Assembly: GCA_014549065.1 (NCBI GenBank)
Contig: JACDOX010000018.1
Coordinates: forward strand, 6,113,119 to 6,177,118
DNA: 64,000 bases
Direction: 5' to 3'
Origin: Cardinalis cardinalis
Taxonomy: Eukaryota > Chordata > Aves > Passeriformes > Cardinalidae
The position numbers were made by a program, and so were the translations under genes. This document shows, in pieces, positions 13,314 to 26,705 of this stretch (position 1 is the first letter of the stretch; each line of letters opens with the position of its first letter). Under the pieces are notes generated by a model. It had not been told where the DNA came from and did not search any database. It saw only the letters and a list, made by a program, of their open reading frames with translations.

Positions 13314-16300
13314 AATAGCTACTATTTGACACAACTAGAAGGCAGTTTGGATGCCTAGAGATTTTACTGTCTCTAGCTAAACAACAAGACACAGGCAGAG
13401 GAACTGAAATAGGGAAAAATATCAGTTGCTTATGCTTGGCCTTAAGGCACAACCATCAAATAAAATTTTGGAGCCTCAATGCAGATTTTAACTCACAGAT
13501 CATGTGCCCTGGCACATTTACACTAATCAACATCATAGAGAAAAGAAANTTTCACCACTGGCTCAATTCAGAAGACCCATGGGGACCTAGAACTGTTCAC
13601 CAGAAACACAGAGAAGTACATAAAAATGCACTGNGTAATTCCAGGATATGCAGGAACAAAAATCCCTGAATACAGTGATGTATTCCTGTTACAAAGATTT
13701 ATAACTTGCCAGGCTATTGAAAAATTCTGATGTGTCCTTATTTAAACTATTTACTCCATAAATTACACAAATTATTTCAGGCCCTTTACTGTTTCATTCA
13801 GTGATCCAAGTTCCCCCTGCCCCCTAAAGTAAAACTAAAACTAGAGAGAGAACAAACTCTTAGCATTGCAAAGATTAAGCCTTCCCTTCTGTGCCTGTGA
13901 TCAATAATGGTCGTGCTCTGGCTGTGTTTAGGTTGGGCTCAAATCCTGGCTGACAGATATTGAGTCCATACAAATTTCATCCAGGATGAANGATAAGGGA
14001 CTGGGAGAGGGCTGGCATGCAACACTGAGAACACTTTTCTACAGAGAAACTGTAAAAAAGGAAAACTCTGTGGGTTCAGAGGTGCAAAAAAAATCTGCTA
14101 GGTTGGTTTTGGATGAGGGCAGGGGACATAACNTTGGACCAGGTTCTGGCCTTTCCTTTGTGGGTACTCAAAAACTCCAGCCCAATAGGCTAAACGGATC
14201 ATACTCCAGATCAATGCCTTCAAAAGAATNAGGAGGATGAGCTAAGCAGATTTTCTTTTGTCAAGGGTTACCCACGTGTAATGGCTTTGCTGGACTGAGG
14301 CCAGCTACCCCAGCATACATCTCCTTTGAGTTTGTCTGGAAGAGGTAGGTGTATTATTGTTAAATCACTCTTCCGTATCTCATACGAAAAAAAAAGTGTA
14401 TAAATTTTCCTATGAAGAGACACAAACTGTTTTGTAGCAGATTGAAACATTTATATATACACAACTACCTGGGAGCCTTTATTCTGTTCTTTCACTAATT
14501 CCAACAACCCCTTTTCCTCCCTGTAAAGGATTGAATTATGCATGGGAGCAAAGGTTCAGAAGGAAAGGAGGCGATCAGTTAGCTAGAGTTGCCTAGATGT
14601 CAGCTGTCCAGCTCCATCCAGCCACTTAGGCTGCTGTCCTTAAAAGAGTTGTCTAAGGTGCAGGAAATCACCTTTTAGGTGTGCCAGTCTCTCTCCTGTT
14701 AGTAGTGAAGGTGTTTGGTAAAGAACTTGAAGGATTCAAGTTCTNAAATGGCGGAGGCTGGTGAGGAGCTCCGTGGGGCCAGAGAACACAGCACAGGACC
14801 ACAAGAGACNGAGCTGAAGCTCCCAAAATCATCCTCATCAGCAGAACCAATTGTTGGTTTCTTTATTGCTTCATGGTCTGCCAAAGGGCACTCCAGCTCC
14901 CCAGGAGCAGTCTAGGTGAGTTTTGTCCTACAATCAGCCACAGCAAATGTGCACGAGCCACAGCGACACAGCGGAGCTGCTTCTTACACAGTGGTGCTGC
15001 TGAAATGGAGCAGGAGGAGGGCTTGTCCAGCCCACCAGGCACTGCTGCTTCCCACAGCACTTCCCATCAGCACCCAGACACTGGTGGTTTAGACATGCTT
15101 ACTGCCCAAGCTATGCCTCAGAGACACTTCAGCAAGCGAGAAGACCACAAGTTACTCAAGACACTCCACAAAGGCTTTCGCAGACACTGAGTTTAAGCAA
15201 CAGCATAGATGTGGTTAGACAGACTGACCAGAGCATGCCCAGCATTAGCTATGCCAAAGGACTGCTCCTAAAGAAGATATCATGATGAGTAATGAAAGGC
15301 CTTGCTTCTTTCATGGAATAAAAAATGCATGAAGTACGCCTGAGTTCCTTCCTCACCCCTCCTGAGTTCCTTCCATCTTATCTTACAAAGGCATCTGTTG
15401 CTACGTGAATGAGGAAAGAGATACATGCTTGCTGTCTCCTGACATCTTCAGAAAAATATACCTAAAAGCCGTATCTGGAAGAACTTGTTCATACCAGATG
15501 AGGTCTTTACACTGGATGAAACTGAGGTTTTGACTCAGCAGGGTGGATGAGATGCCTCACACAAACCTCTAGGATATATATCTCCCTCTAAACCCACATT
15601 GTTAGCTCTTGAAATCTCCAANTCTCATAATACTGAAATACGATTTTATCCCTTGATCACCTGTATCAGAAATTCAAGAATCTCAATATTTCATACAACA
15701 TACATTCACCATATTCTATCCCACCCACTGTGGAATAGTTAAAAAAACACCAATATCCCTAATGGTTTTGACTTGATGACCACTTCCAATTCAAGTACTT
15801 TTGTGGGAGCATGTTGTGCTGTACCCTGGTTATCCAGAACTAAGTAGATTTCCATAGTTTCCAGATTTNCTCTCTGGAAAAACAAAGGTGACAATCAGCA
15901 TTGATATGTGCCACTGTCTTACCCTGATATGGGATGCAGATGCCACTAGCCAGAAGCATCTTTGTGGTCATTTAGTTTGCACATAGCTCTTCAGGAGCAA
16001 TTGGGACCAGATTATATTTCTCAGCCTCAGAAAGCCATGTGGCTATATCACCCAAAATCATGACATGGGTNGGCATTATATAACAGGCACCTGAACTGAG
16101 CCTATTACAGTCTCAACATTCTTAAACAGGTCCAAGGCTCTTTGATCTGGGAGATGAAAGAACAACACGATTCAAAAATATAAGTTAGGCACTTCAAAAA
16201 GCTCAAGTTAGGCCTGGCAACAGCNGGCAATTTTTTTAATAACAGTAACTAATAAGCACTTCACACTGCACGTGAGATATTCTTCCTAAGTTGCATCAGA

Positions 16301-18380
16301 TGTAGTCTTGGGACCTCTTTTTCTTCCCATAAAGATCTAAGAAAAGGTCTGCTGACCATCTTATCTTACATCTCACTGGATTCAACTTTTTCAGTATATT
16401 GCATGTTTGCTTTTTTTTTTTAAATAACCTTGAGACTTAATAGTTTGCTTATAGCATACATGAAAATTGAAATGAATATTTCAAATCATGCATTTATTAT
16501 GAAACTATTTCACTGACACAACTTCATTTTTTCTTATGCTTTGCTGGTACCCACGTTTTCCCTCCTGCCCAGCAAAAATAGATAAACCCCCACTTCTGTC
16601 TATTTTAACATCTCCCAGCTTCTGTGTGATCTATCACAACTGCACACTTTGAAAGACTTTACTCAGAAACTGCATTTGAGCTAAAAACCAAATCATTATT
16701 TAGGTAAGCATCTGTACTTTTCCCCCTGTAACCAGAGGGACAATACATAAGGACATAGAAGTTCTAAAGCATTCTAAGGCCTCTTATTTCCCATCTCNTC
16801 CAGACCCCTGCCCATAAAAGTCTTTCTGCAAGTCTGAAGGAAACCAGGCAGGGAAGAATACTTTTNATGGGGCAATGTTTCTATGGAATCTGCACAAAAA
16901 CATTGCATCTTTGTTCTGGAGCTCCACCACAAATAATTGTTCAAACATGGCAAAGATGATAAATATGCTGCAACATCCCAGGCAGGAAAGCTTATCCTAC
17001 AGGTGAATCAGGGAGTCCAGGTGTTTGGAAGGCTGTCCCCTGCATCCTCCAAGGATTCCAAAATCACATACTATTTCTGGAGCTTTTTCAAACCACTTTG
17101 TTAAAACACCTGGGCTCTCTNAGCTCCTTCTGCTAGATATTGCCATGGGGGAGTATTACATATTACTCATGTGCACCTTGATATAACTCANAAAAATAAG
17201 TGATCAATGACAAAAAGAGCCAGGTATTCTCAATTAAGATAATATCAGCTCATAAAATAGATTTTTTTCTTTTATGCCTGCCAATTCTTAATTAAAACAG
17301 GTAATGTAAACANATAAGTGCTAAAATTGAATTTGGAAAGGCTGAAATCCCCAAAGACAAGCTGTTATTGACATGTTACAGAAGAAACAAAATATTACTT
17401 CCTTTGAGTTTTCACTTTTGGCTTACATAAGAAAAGATTAATATCTAGNCAAAATAAGTCTCAATTTATAATTTTCCCTATACTCACATAGTGAAATGAA
17501 GCTTTAGATCTTCACTGTAATGATAAATAGCACATTAAAAAAAGAAAGTCCAAAGAACAAAGCATCCTCATGAATTCAGAGGCTGACTGTAATTAAAAAG
17601 TAACCCTTTGCTCATCTTTAGAAACCATTCCTGTATCTCATCCACACTGCTCTGCTTTCTGAGACTTTCACAAAATGACCCAGGATACTNAAATGACCAT
17701 TTAGTCAGCAATATATATCACTCTTGAAACTGAATATGGAGATTCAATACCAACTGCTGTTCATTTATTGTGTTAAGAAACNTGAAGGATCTGTGTGTAT
17801 ACAGGTAATGTGTCCAATAAAGCCAGAAGCTCTCCACTTGCAGTTGACTTCACAGTCATCCCTCAGCTATTGCTAACTCTTCCACCATTACTATTGCATC
17901 CCTAGGCTTGGATCTGTTTCTTGAACCTCTCCCCTGTGAGATAAAAATTCTCTATGCCATGAAAGAGCGACTCAAAACTCTTACACTTATCTAGTCTTCT
18001 ATCTTCATGCTAGTACCTGCATCCCTTTCAGTTCAATATATCTAGGTTAAAGGCACACGTCGCAGTGCTCACAACAAACTTTACAAAGCATTCTGATGTT
18101 CTTGCTGCTCATGTTTCCCTGACTCCTTCCCTCACTCCAACAAAAGGGGAAAAAAGCCTCCAAATTTATCCAACTTTTTCCTACATATTTCCTTGCTGCA
18201 TTCACTTAAAACTAGCTTCACTTTCCAGACAAGGTTCCTGATCAGTCGACATATCATTCCCATTGCTCTGTGTCTGACTGCTTGCTCTTCCATCTTCTCA
18301 GTAGACTTGACACCCACACACTGAGGTAGGGAATTTACAGGACAATTCCTGAATAAAATATCCTCTTTCCAAAGACGCTA

Positions 18381-18403
18381 CACAGCAGCAGCTTGCTGCT
18401 GTG
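18381..18403. repeat. Small perfect hairpin (9-bp arms, 5-base loop)
   Basis: CACAGCAGC and GCTGCTGTG are separated by AGCTT. No known RNA gene is suggested by the surroundings. Confidence 0.8.
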
Positions 18404-21400
18404 CATCCTAGTGTGCTACCTTCTTGGTGCCTTCAGCTCCTTGCTTTTGCAACCTGCAAGCTTCATTCTTCAGTTCCACAGAGCTTAGTACAACTGCTAT
18501 TATAAGATGGGGCTGATTTGAGGCAAAGGCCCTGGCTATTTCCAAGTCATGCTTGTTTGTTTTATTTGAGCATTTGCTGTTCTGTACACAAATCACTGGA
18601 AAAAGAACCAACCAACCAAACAAAAAACCCAGCCCAGGTTTTCAGTGTCAGGTTTGTTTGGACACAAGGGTTTGGAGAACCCTTCCCTANGGACCTGACT
18701 CTAAGGCTGGCTGATGGTCCTGTTCACCAGGAGCAGTCATTGCCTCTACCTGCTGCCAGCTCTGAGCACCCCCCAGAGAAACTTCGTGGTTCATTTGCTT
18801 CATACCCAAACAAGTGCTGGGTGCCAGGTGTTAGGAATTTTCTGTAGAGCAGGCTGAATAGACAGGTGGTGAAAGTTGCTGACAGCACAGAAATATTTAG
18901 CTTCACAGAGGCTTGGGAGGATCATTAGGAACTTCCTGAAAAATGGAGGAAAAGTGGGCAATTAGACAACACTTAACAGGGGAATGATTGCAGATCCATG
19001 CAAGGTGNTGCTCGAGCAGAGAAAAACAAACAATGCTCTGGAAGAGTGTGACCACTTCAGAATAAGAAGCTCATTAAAGGAAGGACTGCAAAATGCCTGC
19101 AAGTGTGTGTGTGTGGTGGGCAAAGGTGTACAGTATAAAGCAACTAAGATCTTTGATTTTTTGCCTGTAACATGAATAAAAGAAAACAGCGGTTGCAGAG
19201 ACTATTTTTGGCTTGATTTCTTCCTTAATAAAGCAAAGCCTGGTTCAGCCTCATTGCTCTGGAACTGCAGGCTGTTGGGAACTCAAACAGCTGCTTGTCA
19301 GGCAANGTATAGACAAAAGGTGACTGAAACCACCTAATAGCCAACTTTTACAGGCTACTCTCCCTGCAAATTAGCCCAGTGCTATGCAGNGTTTTCTAAG
19401 CAGTCAGGCTGATTAGCATTTTTGAACTCTGGCACATACAGAAATCACACCACCATTCAGCACTGTACAGGCTAAATAAGGGCTTAGAAGCCTTCAGAAT
19501 AATCCTTCCAATTTACTGTAAATTCATTGGAAACAAAAATATTACAAGGCATGCATTTTAAAATATGTAGCTGAATTACAGTTCTTACTGACTGAAGAAA
19601 TAGAGAAATTTAGTTTGTGGGTCTTTTAGCAGCAAGTGCGTACATGGGTGGGAATAACAGCTGCCTGCATATTTCCTATGATTCAGATCTGAAGAGCCAT
19701 GGGACTCACCTCCCAGAATAAATTTATGGCCAACTAGGATCAACATTCTGGCCTCAGTACCTTCAGAACCTCTGAGTAACTGTCCAGATGAATTGCTGGA
19801 ATTGCCACTTCCCCGTTAAATCTGAGGCAAGTTCCTAATTAAGGCAGTATGTTTGAAATGATGAGGTAGAATCCCTGATTAGGTTAAAGTCATTGTAAAT
19901 TTTCAAGGAGACATGGAATTGCAGCCCTACACCCCATTATTTANAAGGCTAAAATACTCCCCCCACAAGGGCTAGAAGTATGTGAAAGCAACAATCAAGT
20001 GGCTTTGTGAGTGATGTTTATTGAATGTAATCATACAAACTGCCAGGTACAGAATTCTTGACAGTTCTTCTTAATCCTGCATAAATGACAAGCTCTTTTA
20101 TGACCATATTATTATATCTATTTTCCTTTAATGTTCACTTTTTAAGGAGTTAAGGAGTTACTTGGCNCCTAGGTGGGAAGGATACAGGTCAACTTAAAAG
20201 GAAAAACAAAAAAAAGAGTCAATAAAAGAAAAGTAACATTAATTGTTTTGGGTTTTTTCACTCTATCTTCCTAAAGCTCCAGTGTGGTTTCACAGGTTTC
20301 TACCTGCTTGCTGTCCATGTCCAGAATGAACATAAAACCACTAAAATAGCTTCCCAGATTTTAATAATGCTTGAGAAGTGGGTCAATATATGCTGATAGA
20401 AGCATTTCAAATGCACCTGCCACAAAAGAGAGGGGGAAGAATGAACAGGGCTTCTAACCTCAGTAGTGGTGANCTGTAAAGCCTTTTCAGCCTCTATTGT
20501 ACAAGACACATGGAGCAGTTTGAGTCTCCAGTCCCTAGACAGCAGGGGCAAGCTCTGTGCCTCCATGCCATGGATGGAAGCTTTGGACGTCCTTCCTCAC
20601 AGCAAAACTCAGGGGCTTTCCTTGCAAACCTAGNGAAGGAGGAAATGTTTGAATTTATCTGTGCAAGGAATGACTAAAAAGCTCCCATGTCAAANGCAAA
20701 AGAGAGGCACACTGCCAAGGAACTTGTTGGGGGCAATGATGAAAGTACATTGATGGATAAGTAGAGGTTTAGTTCCTGCCTTTAAATTTCGGTGTCTGCC
20801 CACTGATACCTATTTCTGCCTTGCCTTTGGCAGCCAAACTCAGAATTTGTAGTTCCAAGATATAAAAAAAAAGGAAGCCAGAAAGGCTTGAGAAAGTAGG
20901 TTTGGGAAAAGGACAGAGGGATGGTTCAGTGGGAATGGAGATGCCAGGGGGCCATTGAGATGAGGAGGGCAGGAACACAAGAGAGGAAAACCCATCAACA
21001 GCTATTTCATCCCCTTCAGAGAAAATTAGCTTAATGATTCAGCCACTCTTTTCTGCTTTTCAGTTGAATAATAATGGAAGTTATCTTTCAGGCTTTTCCC
21101 AAGGCTAGCATGATACCTCTTCCTAGGACAAAAACAGCCACTGGACATAACATGTCACTCTTACTCCATGCTTTTTGAATTTGACAGCTTTGAAACTAAT
21201 TTAACAGAATAGTTGCCAGAGAAAAGATATCATGCAATCCATATCATTCATGTGTACTCTTCCAATCCTATACAAAATNAATGAAGAACCTTGTTTTTGC
21301 TGGTTGGGCAGCAGGATGTCTCCATCTCAGAAGCCAGCTAAAGAAAAACTAAAAAAACTTAGCATAGTGGATAAAATATGGAGAAGAGCAAATCACATTG

Positions 21401-22000
21401 TTCCATTTAAAAATGTGCAATTTTTCTGACTGTATGAGCACCATTAATCTAGGATAATTTTTAAAATTGAAAATGAAAAAACACAATAAAACTGCAGGTT
21501 GCTCCCATTGATACATAATGCTGGCTTGCAGTATGCAAAGCACAGAAAGCAAAGTAACTCCTATGAGTGCATGAGTACTATCTTAAACATTATATGAAAC
21601 AGGCAGATAAGTGTAACAAAGCTGTATTTTCCACTCTGTATCTTTTATTTTAAGAAAGATGGGAAAAGAGAGAGTAAGGAAAGGACAGGAAGAGTGAGGA
21701 AGAGAGAAAGGAAAAGAGTGACAGTGATGGAAATACAAATGTGCCAGGAACGCTGAACACTTTGGAAGATCTTCAGAGAAGATAAGAAAAGTTAAGTATA
21801 CAGAATGGAAAGGAAAACACACAATTTTCCTTGATGGAGCATCAGGGGGGAATATGCAAGCTGAGAGCCAAAATAAAGCCTGTAGCCCCACACATGCTNC
21901 CTGGGGAGTTCAGCAAGCCTTGTGTGCACTGTGCTAGCCCAGCTCATCCCTGTAAGCAGGCACAGCTGTGAAAGCTCTGTCACTGCTGACCAGGACATGA

Positions 22001-22041
22001 CTCTAATATCTTAGTGTCGTTTCTCTAATATCTTAGTGTAG
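22001..22041. repeat. 22-bp tandem duplication
   Basis: The block ctctaatatcttagtgt appears twice with a 22-base period. Confidence 0.93.
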
Positions 22042-23781
22042 TAAATGCAACTTCCAACAATGAAATCCTGAACTATGGAGCGACTCCAATTCTTTATTNA
22101 GGGACCATCTACTCAAAAGTCTGCTTAGCACAAAAACGAAATAAACAGTCAACCCCTGCACANAANATTTTCTNGATATGATCTTATGCTCNTTCAAGTT
22201 CATGTGACAGCAACCTCTTTCCAGGTTCTTCTTTCTCTCTGTTTTTTTATGCTTCTTCATCCTCGTCTACTCCTTGTGTTGGTTTTCTCCTTAGTCTCCC
22301 TTTCCTCTCAGCTTTTAGTAGCTCTCCATTTTGTTTGGCTTGTTAATATGCACATTAGGGTCTTAACTGTCTATTTTAGTTTAAATTTAAAACTAAATTA
22401 AAAAATATGACCATTCAAAAAGAAAATGAAACATGAAATGTGGAATTAATGTTTGTGGGGTTTTTTTCCTCCTATCATTCTCTTATCTCTTTTCCTTTTT
22501 TCACCCATTTTCTCACATTTTATGTGTCTGATTCAGTTGCTCTTTGAACACACTNGTACATACTCCTTTTTATAGCATCCATTGCAGTAGAAGGCTAGTT
22601 TTTATTTAACTCAAAGGCTAGGCTATATTAAAAAATACTTTAACTGAAATGAATCTGAAAAATCTGAAATTAGCCTGCAAAAAAAGAGAAATTCTTTTNA
22701 AAATGTTTTAAAAATAAAAAGGTCAGTAAAAAATCTATTTTTCAAGTAAAAAAATAATTTAGTGCTGGTAGCATAAATTTATACCAACCCTCNGAGACAG
22801 AATACTCCTTATATCCTCAGTGACATATAATCTCANCTGGTGCTAAAAAGGAACTGGAGGAAAAACATCACTAATTTTTAGCCCCAGAAGATGGTGTGTT
22901 TTAAAAGGTTGCTGCAATGGCAGCTTGTGGAAAGGGTCCATGAAGCCAGAGAGCAGGGAAAGCACCACCTTGGTCCTTTCCTCCTAAGGCTGCAGAGAAC
23001 AGACCAAGGCTGGAACCCACAGCCACGGTTTCCTTTCAGCCCACGCCCACTCCTTACACACCTGTCCCCCATGACAGACCCAAACTCCCCAGAGCATGAT
23101 CTTCTTACTGTAGGCTGAAATAAATTAATTAAATCCCCTGCTCTGTCCCCATTTTACTGCCTTACAAATCCCTAAAACTGGGGCTGGCAGGTAGCACTTT
23201 TCCAGCTGAAATGAAGGATTAGCCATTTNGCATCCAGCTTCTGAAAAATAACCTCCATGGAAACACTTTGGAAGCACAAAAGAATGGCTTTATTTCAAAG
23301 CATTATCTTTAGAAAATAAGGTAAAATTACATTTAAGAAACTAAGGATATAGATGCTAAATTTTCACACAGCCTAAGAATAGTATTTCTGGACTACCCTT
23401 GAAAAATTACCTTTGCCACCAGCAATTTACATTACCTGAGGAGCTCTTGGTCATCTAAACAAAAAAAAACTACCAAGACGTCTATCTCCGACTCCCCTAC
23501 AGACTGTGCACCCATGCACAAGGCAGAGGCTGGGCTCTGCCTGGACAGCCTGCCCACAGGGAGACAGAGGCAGACCCCAGAGCTCAGAGGGGGTGAGGAC
23601 CTCTCAGCTCAGCTTGTCAGCTCTCCAGAGCGGCTGCAGCCACACGTCCTGCCCATCTCCACAGGCACACACACCCTGGGGCCCAGTGCTCACCAATCGA
23701 TGCAAAACGTGGCCCTAAATGCTCTAATTCTGATTGCACTGAGAAGAAGAAAAGGTTAATTGGATATGGGAGTACTGCAAC

Positions 23782-23817
23782 AAATTGTTCTCTTTTGCNN
23801 GCAAAAGAGAACAATTT
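23782..23817. repeat. Perfect inverted repeat with two unread bases at the centre
   Basis: A 17-base arm (AAATTGTTCTCTTTTGC) is followed by NN and its exact reverse complement. Either a genuine hairpin-forming palindrome or an assembly artefact. Confidence 0.95.
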
Positions 23818-25894
23818 TATTTTCTCCTGCTGGGTGGAAACACAGAAATGGGCACTGCCTTCTGACTAGCATGTTTCTAGAGATATGACTCAAGCAAATT
23901 AAAAACAAACAAACAAACAATATTCTGTCTCTTCTGTCTGTAGGACTGACTGAAAGGGCACCTGGAGAGGCAAACACAACATAGTTATATATCATTGGTA
24001 GTCAGGGTAACTACAGTATTATGATTCCAGACTAAAAAGTTNTTTCATGTATCTTTTAATATAGCANTCTTCTTCCAGCCACTTGAGATTACCTTAACTG
24101 GAGGAAGAGCCTAAGATTTTCAGGAGATCTGCTCAGTATATCAGCCTTGTTCTGTTCCAAATAAGCACATTTTTGGACATCTTCATCTATTATCTATAGC
24201 TAGTGCTTCAAAGTATAGGCCTTCATGACACAGGAGATGTGCTTTGTCTTCTACTTCCAGAAACAAAATCTTGAAGAAAATCCCATTTGAAGATTTCACT
24301 TAGGCAGGGATAGAACAATTAATTTTTGCATCAGCTCAAAGAAAAAAAACCAACCAAACAAAAAAAAAACAAAAAACAAACCAACAAAAAAAACCCAAAT
24401 AGACTGATGGAAAGATGGCTCAGACTCACACAAAAGTGTCTTCCACAGGATATTTCCATTTTAAACAAAATATTTTTTTTCAAACAAACTTTTGCGAAAA
24501 CTTTCTTGTTAAAAAAACCCAAATCAATCGTAGTGTGCATTTGTAAATCAACACAAAGCATTGATAAGCTGAAGTTCATTAATTCAAGAAGATTTAAAGA
24601 TCTACATTCTAAACCAAATATTGTCTTCTATAGTACAGCAGTCTGGGACATAAGAAACACAGTTGGGATGAAAAGCCTTTGATCTGGATCAGGCTGAACA
24701 CAAACTGCCACTTTTCAAGTTAATCCCTTCTACAGAGATTCTGCACTTTCTCTGTGTTATTTTGTAGATATGAGTGTAAAAGTGTTTCTTTCTCTCTTTT
24801 GCCAATAAATACTCCCATTCAAACAGACATATCTCTTGGAAAAATTCTGTCTTCACAAAAAATTGTTCCAGCTAGGGCCATGGGATTTTTTCATGGATCG
24901 ACTTTCAAGAGTTGAGTGTAAGCTGGGAGAAAACCTGTGATATTTTAGGTTGGAAAATTAGCTTGTTACAAACCTCCAGTTCAGAAGGCCCCAACTGCCA
25001 TGACAAAGTTCTGAAAAGGAGAAATTGCTTTTTGCCTTATATTATTTTTCCTTCATTTTATTTTCCCTCTNATATGCCATCAAATTCTTAAAGAAACAGA
25101 AGTACAGACACTGTGTCATTTAGATAAGATCCATGTTCCAGGAAGCTTAGTTGTTGTAAATTACTTCTTAAAAAAGCACAAGTGAGCATAGTGAGATTGG
25201 AGTAAAATGAGAGGAAATGCAGAACAACAGCAAATCTTGCCCAGAGCCATGGAGACCTCTCTCCAACCACAGGCCCACGTTTTTCATGCTTGGGGGCTAA
25301 GATATTGGCAAGGATTATTTTTCAACTAGGTCAGAGTAAATGTTGGAAAGATGATTTGATTTATTTTGTGTCCTCCAGTCACATCAGTTGTGAAGAGCCA
25401 CTCCTGCCAAGCAGCCTGAAGTCAACAGTAATCTTGGTAAGAGAAGTCAGTGTCAGAGATAATGTTAAAATTAAATAAGAAATGAAACAGCCGAGCATTA
25501 TCTTGGGGAAATTAATCAGGTGGTGGAAACAGTTCATATCACCTTGTCCAGGAAAAGTGCCTCAATATATGAAGAGAAATCCAAACTGAGACATGATTAT
25601 TAGGCTTGTAATGATTATCATGTTAGATGTTTGGCTTAATTGAAGAGTCTATAAATATCTTTAGGAATATTTACTTTTCTTCTTACAAGTAAGGATTTCT
25701 AGCACCAGGTATCAAAAAAGACCATTAAAATGCTGGCATTAGACACTTTCTGCAAGACTTTAGGCTAAGAAGGGTTTCAAAGTGTACATGAGCATGACAA
25801 TTTAAAGTCAGATGATGAAAATGTGGCAGAGATGACACACATCATGTAATCTTGAACACATTAAATTTGAAAACTGTATTTTAAAACTTAAGTC

Positions 25895-26075
25895 TTAACA
25901 AAAAAAAAATAGTCTTTGCCCTGCACAAAAATTGAAAATAAAAACAAACAAAAATCAAGAACAAAATAAAAACCAACCAAAGCACCACCCAAACAAACAA
26001 AACACACCCAAATAACAGTAATAAAAACAACATCAACAACAATAAAGCAAACCAAAATCCAAAACACACAAGAAT
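25895..26075. repeat. A/C-rich low-complexity tract (CAAA-type)
   Basis: The plus strand is almost wholly A and C for about 150 bases, with interrupted caaacaaa-type units. A similar, shorter tract is at 24335-24400. Confidence 0.85.
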
Positions 26076-26410
26076 AGAAGCTGCTTCAGAGTCATTCTTA
26101 CTCTAAACAGCAGCATTTCTACATTTTCCCTTTGTTTCCACAGAATGTTTTTTTAATTGAATAAATGTGATTTTTTTACTCTGCTATGAAGTTATTTTCA
26201 AATATCTGCTTCCCAAGACTGCATTGTGGTCAAATTATTGCTATTCCTATCACTATATGCAATTAAGTCTTAATATTGGCACTGTATGAACACTGATAGA
26301 GTTTCTGGAAGGTCCTGCAGTTCTGCAACCTGTGTAAGTTACAGTGCCTGTATTCAGGTCTGGACACACAAAGCAGACAGGGTTTCATGTGGGTTTGGCA
26401 GCTAAAATGT

Positions 26411-26705
26411 GCTAGATATACAGAGTTACAGAGGGGCTGGGGCTGGAAGGAGATTGTCCCTTCTCATGCTGGGCATCTGGAGGTGGTTCCCCAGGACTGT
26501 GTTCAGATGGCCTTTGAGCATCTCTCAAGACAGAGAATCTACAAACTCTCTGGGCAACCTGTGCTGATACCCAAAAGCTCTTATGCTGAAAAAATATAAA
26601 AAAATATATAGTTTTTCTAATTTTAAATGGCATTTCTTGCATTTTAGGTTGTGCCCAGTGCCTCTGGCCCTATCACTGGGCACTGCTGAGGAGAGCCTGG
26701 CTCAT
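26411..26705 (-). mobile_element. CR1 LINE fragment, reverse orientation
   Basis: The sequence carries the reverse complement of CR1 3' landmarks: ggctggaaggagattgtc, tctctgggcaacctgtgc and tgcccagtgcctctggcc, then ctatcactgggcactgctgaggagagcc. An A/T-rich insertion of about 40 bases interrupts the middle. Confidence 0.88.

Larger units (their letters stand above)
13314..26410. other. Non-coding DNA, putative DHRSX intron 3 (middle part)
   Basis: It is mostly unique AT-rich sequence with slightly GC-richer islands at about 14880-15080 and 23480-23720. A purine-rich tract lies at 21655-21730. Apart from the small repeats listed I find no gene or named element. Confidence 0.5.
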
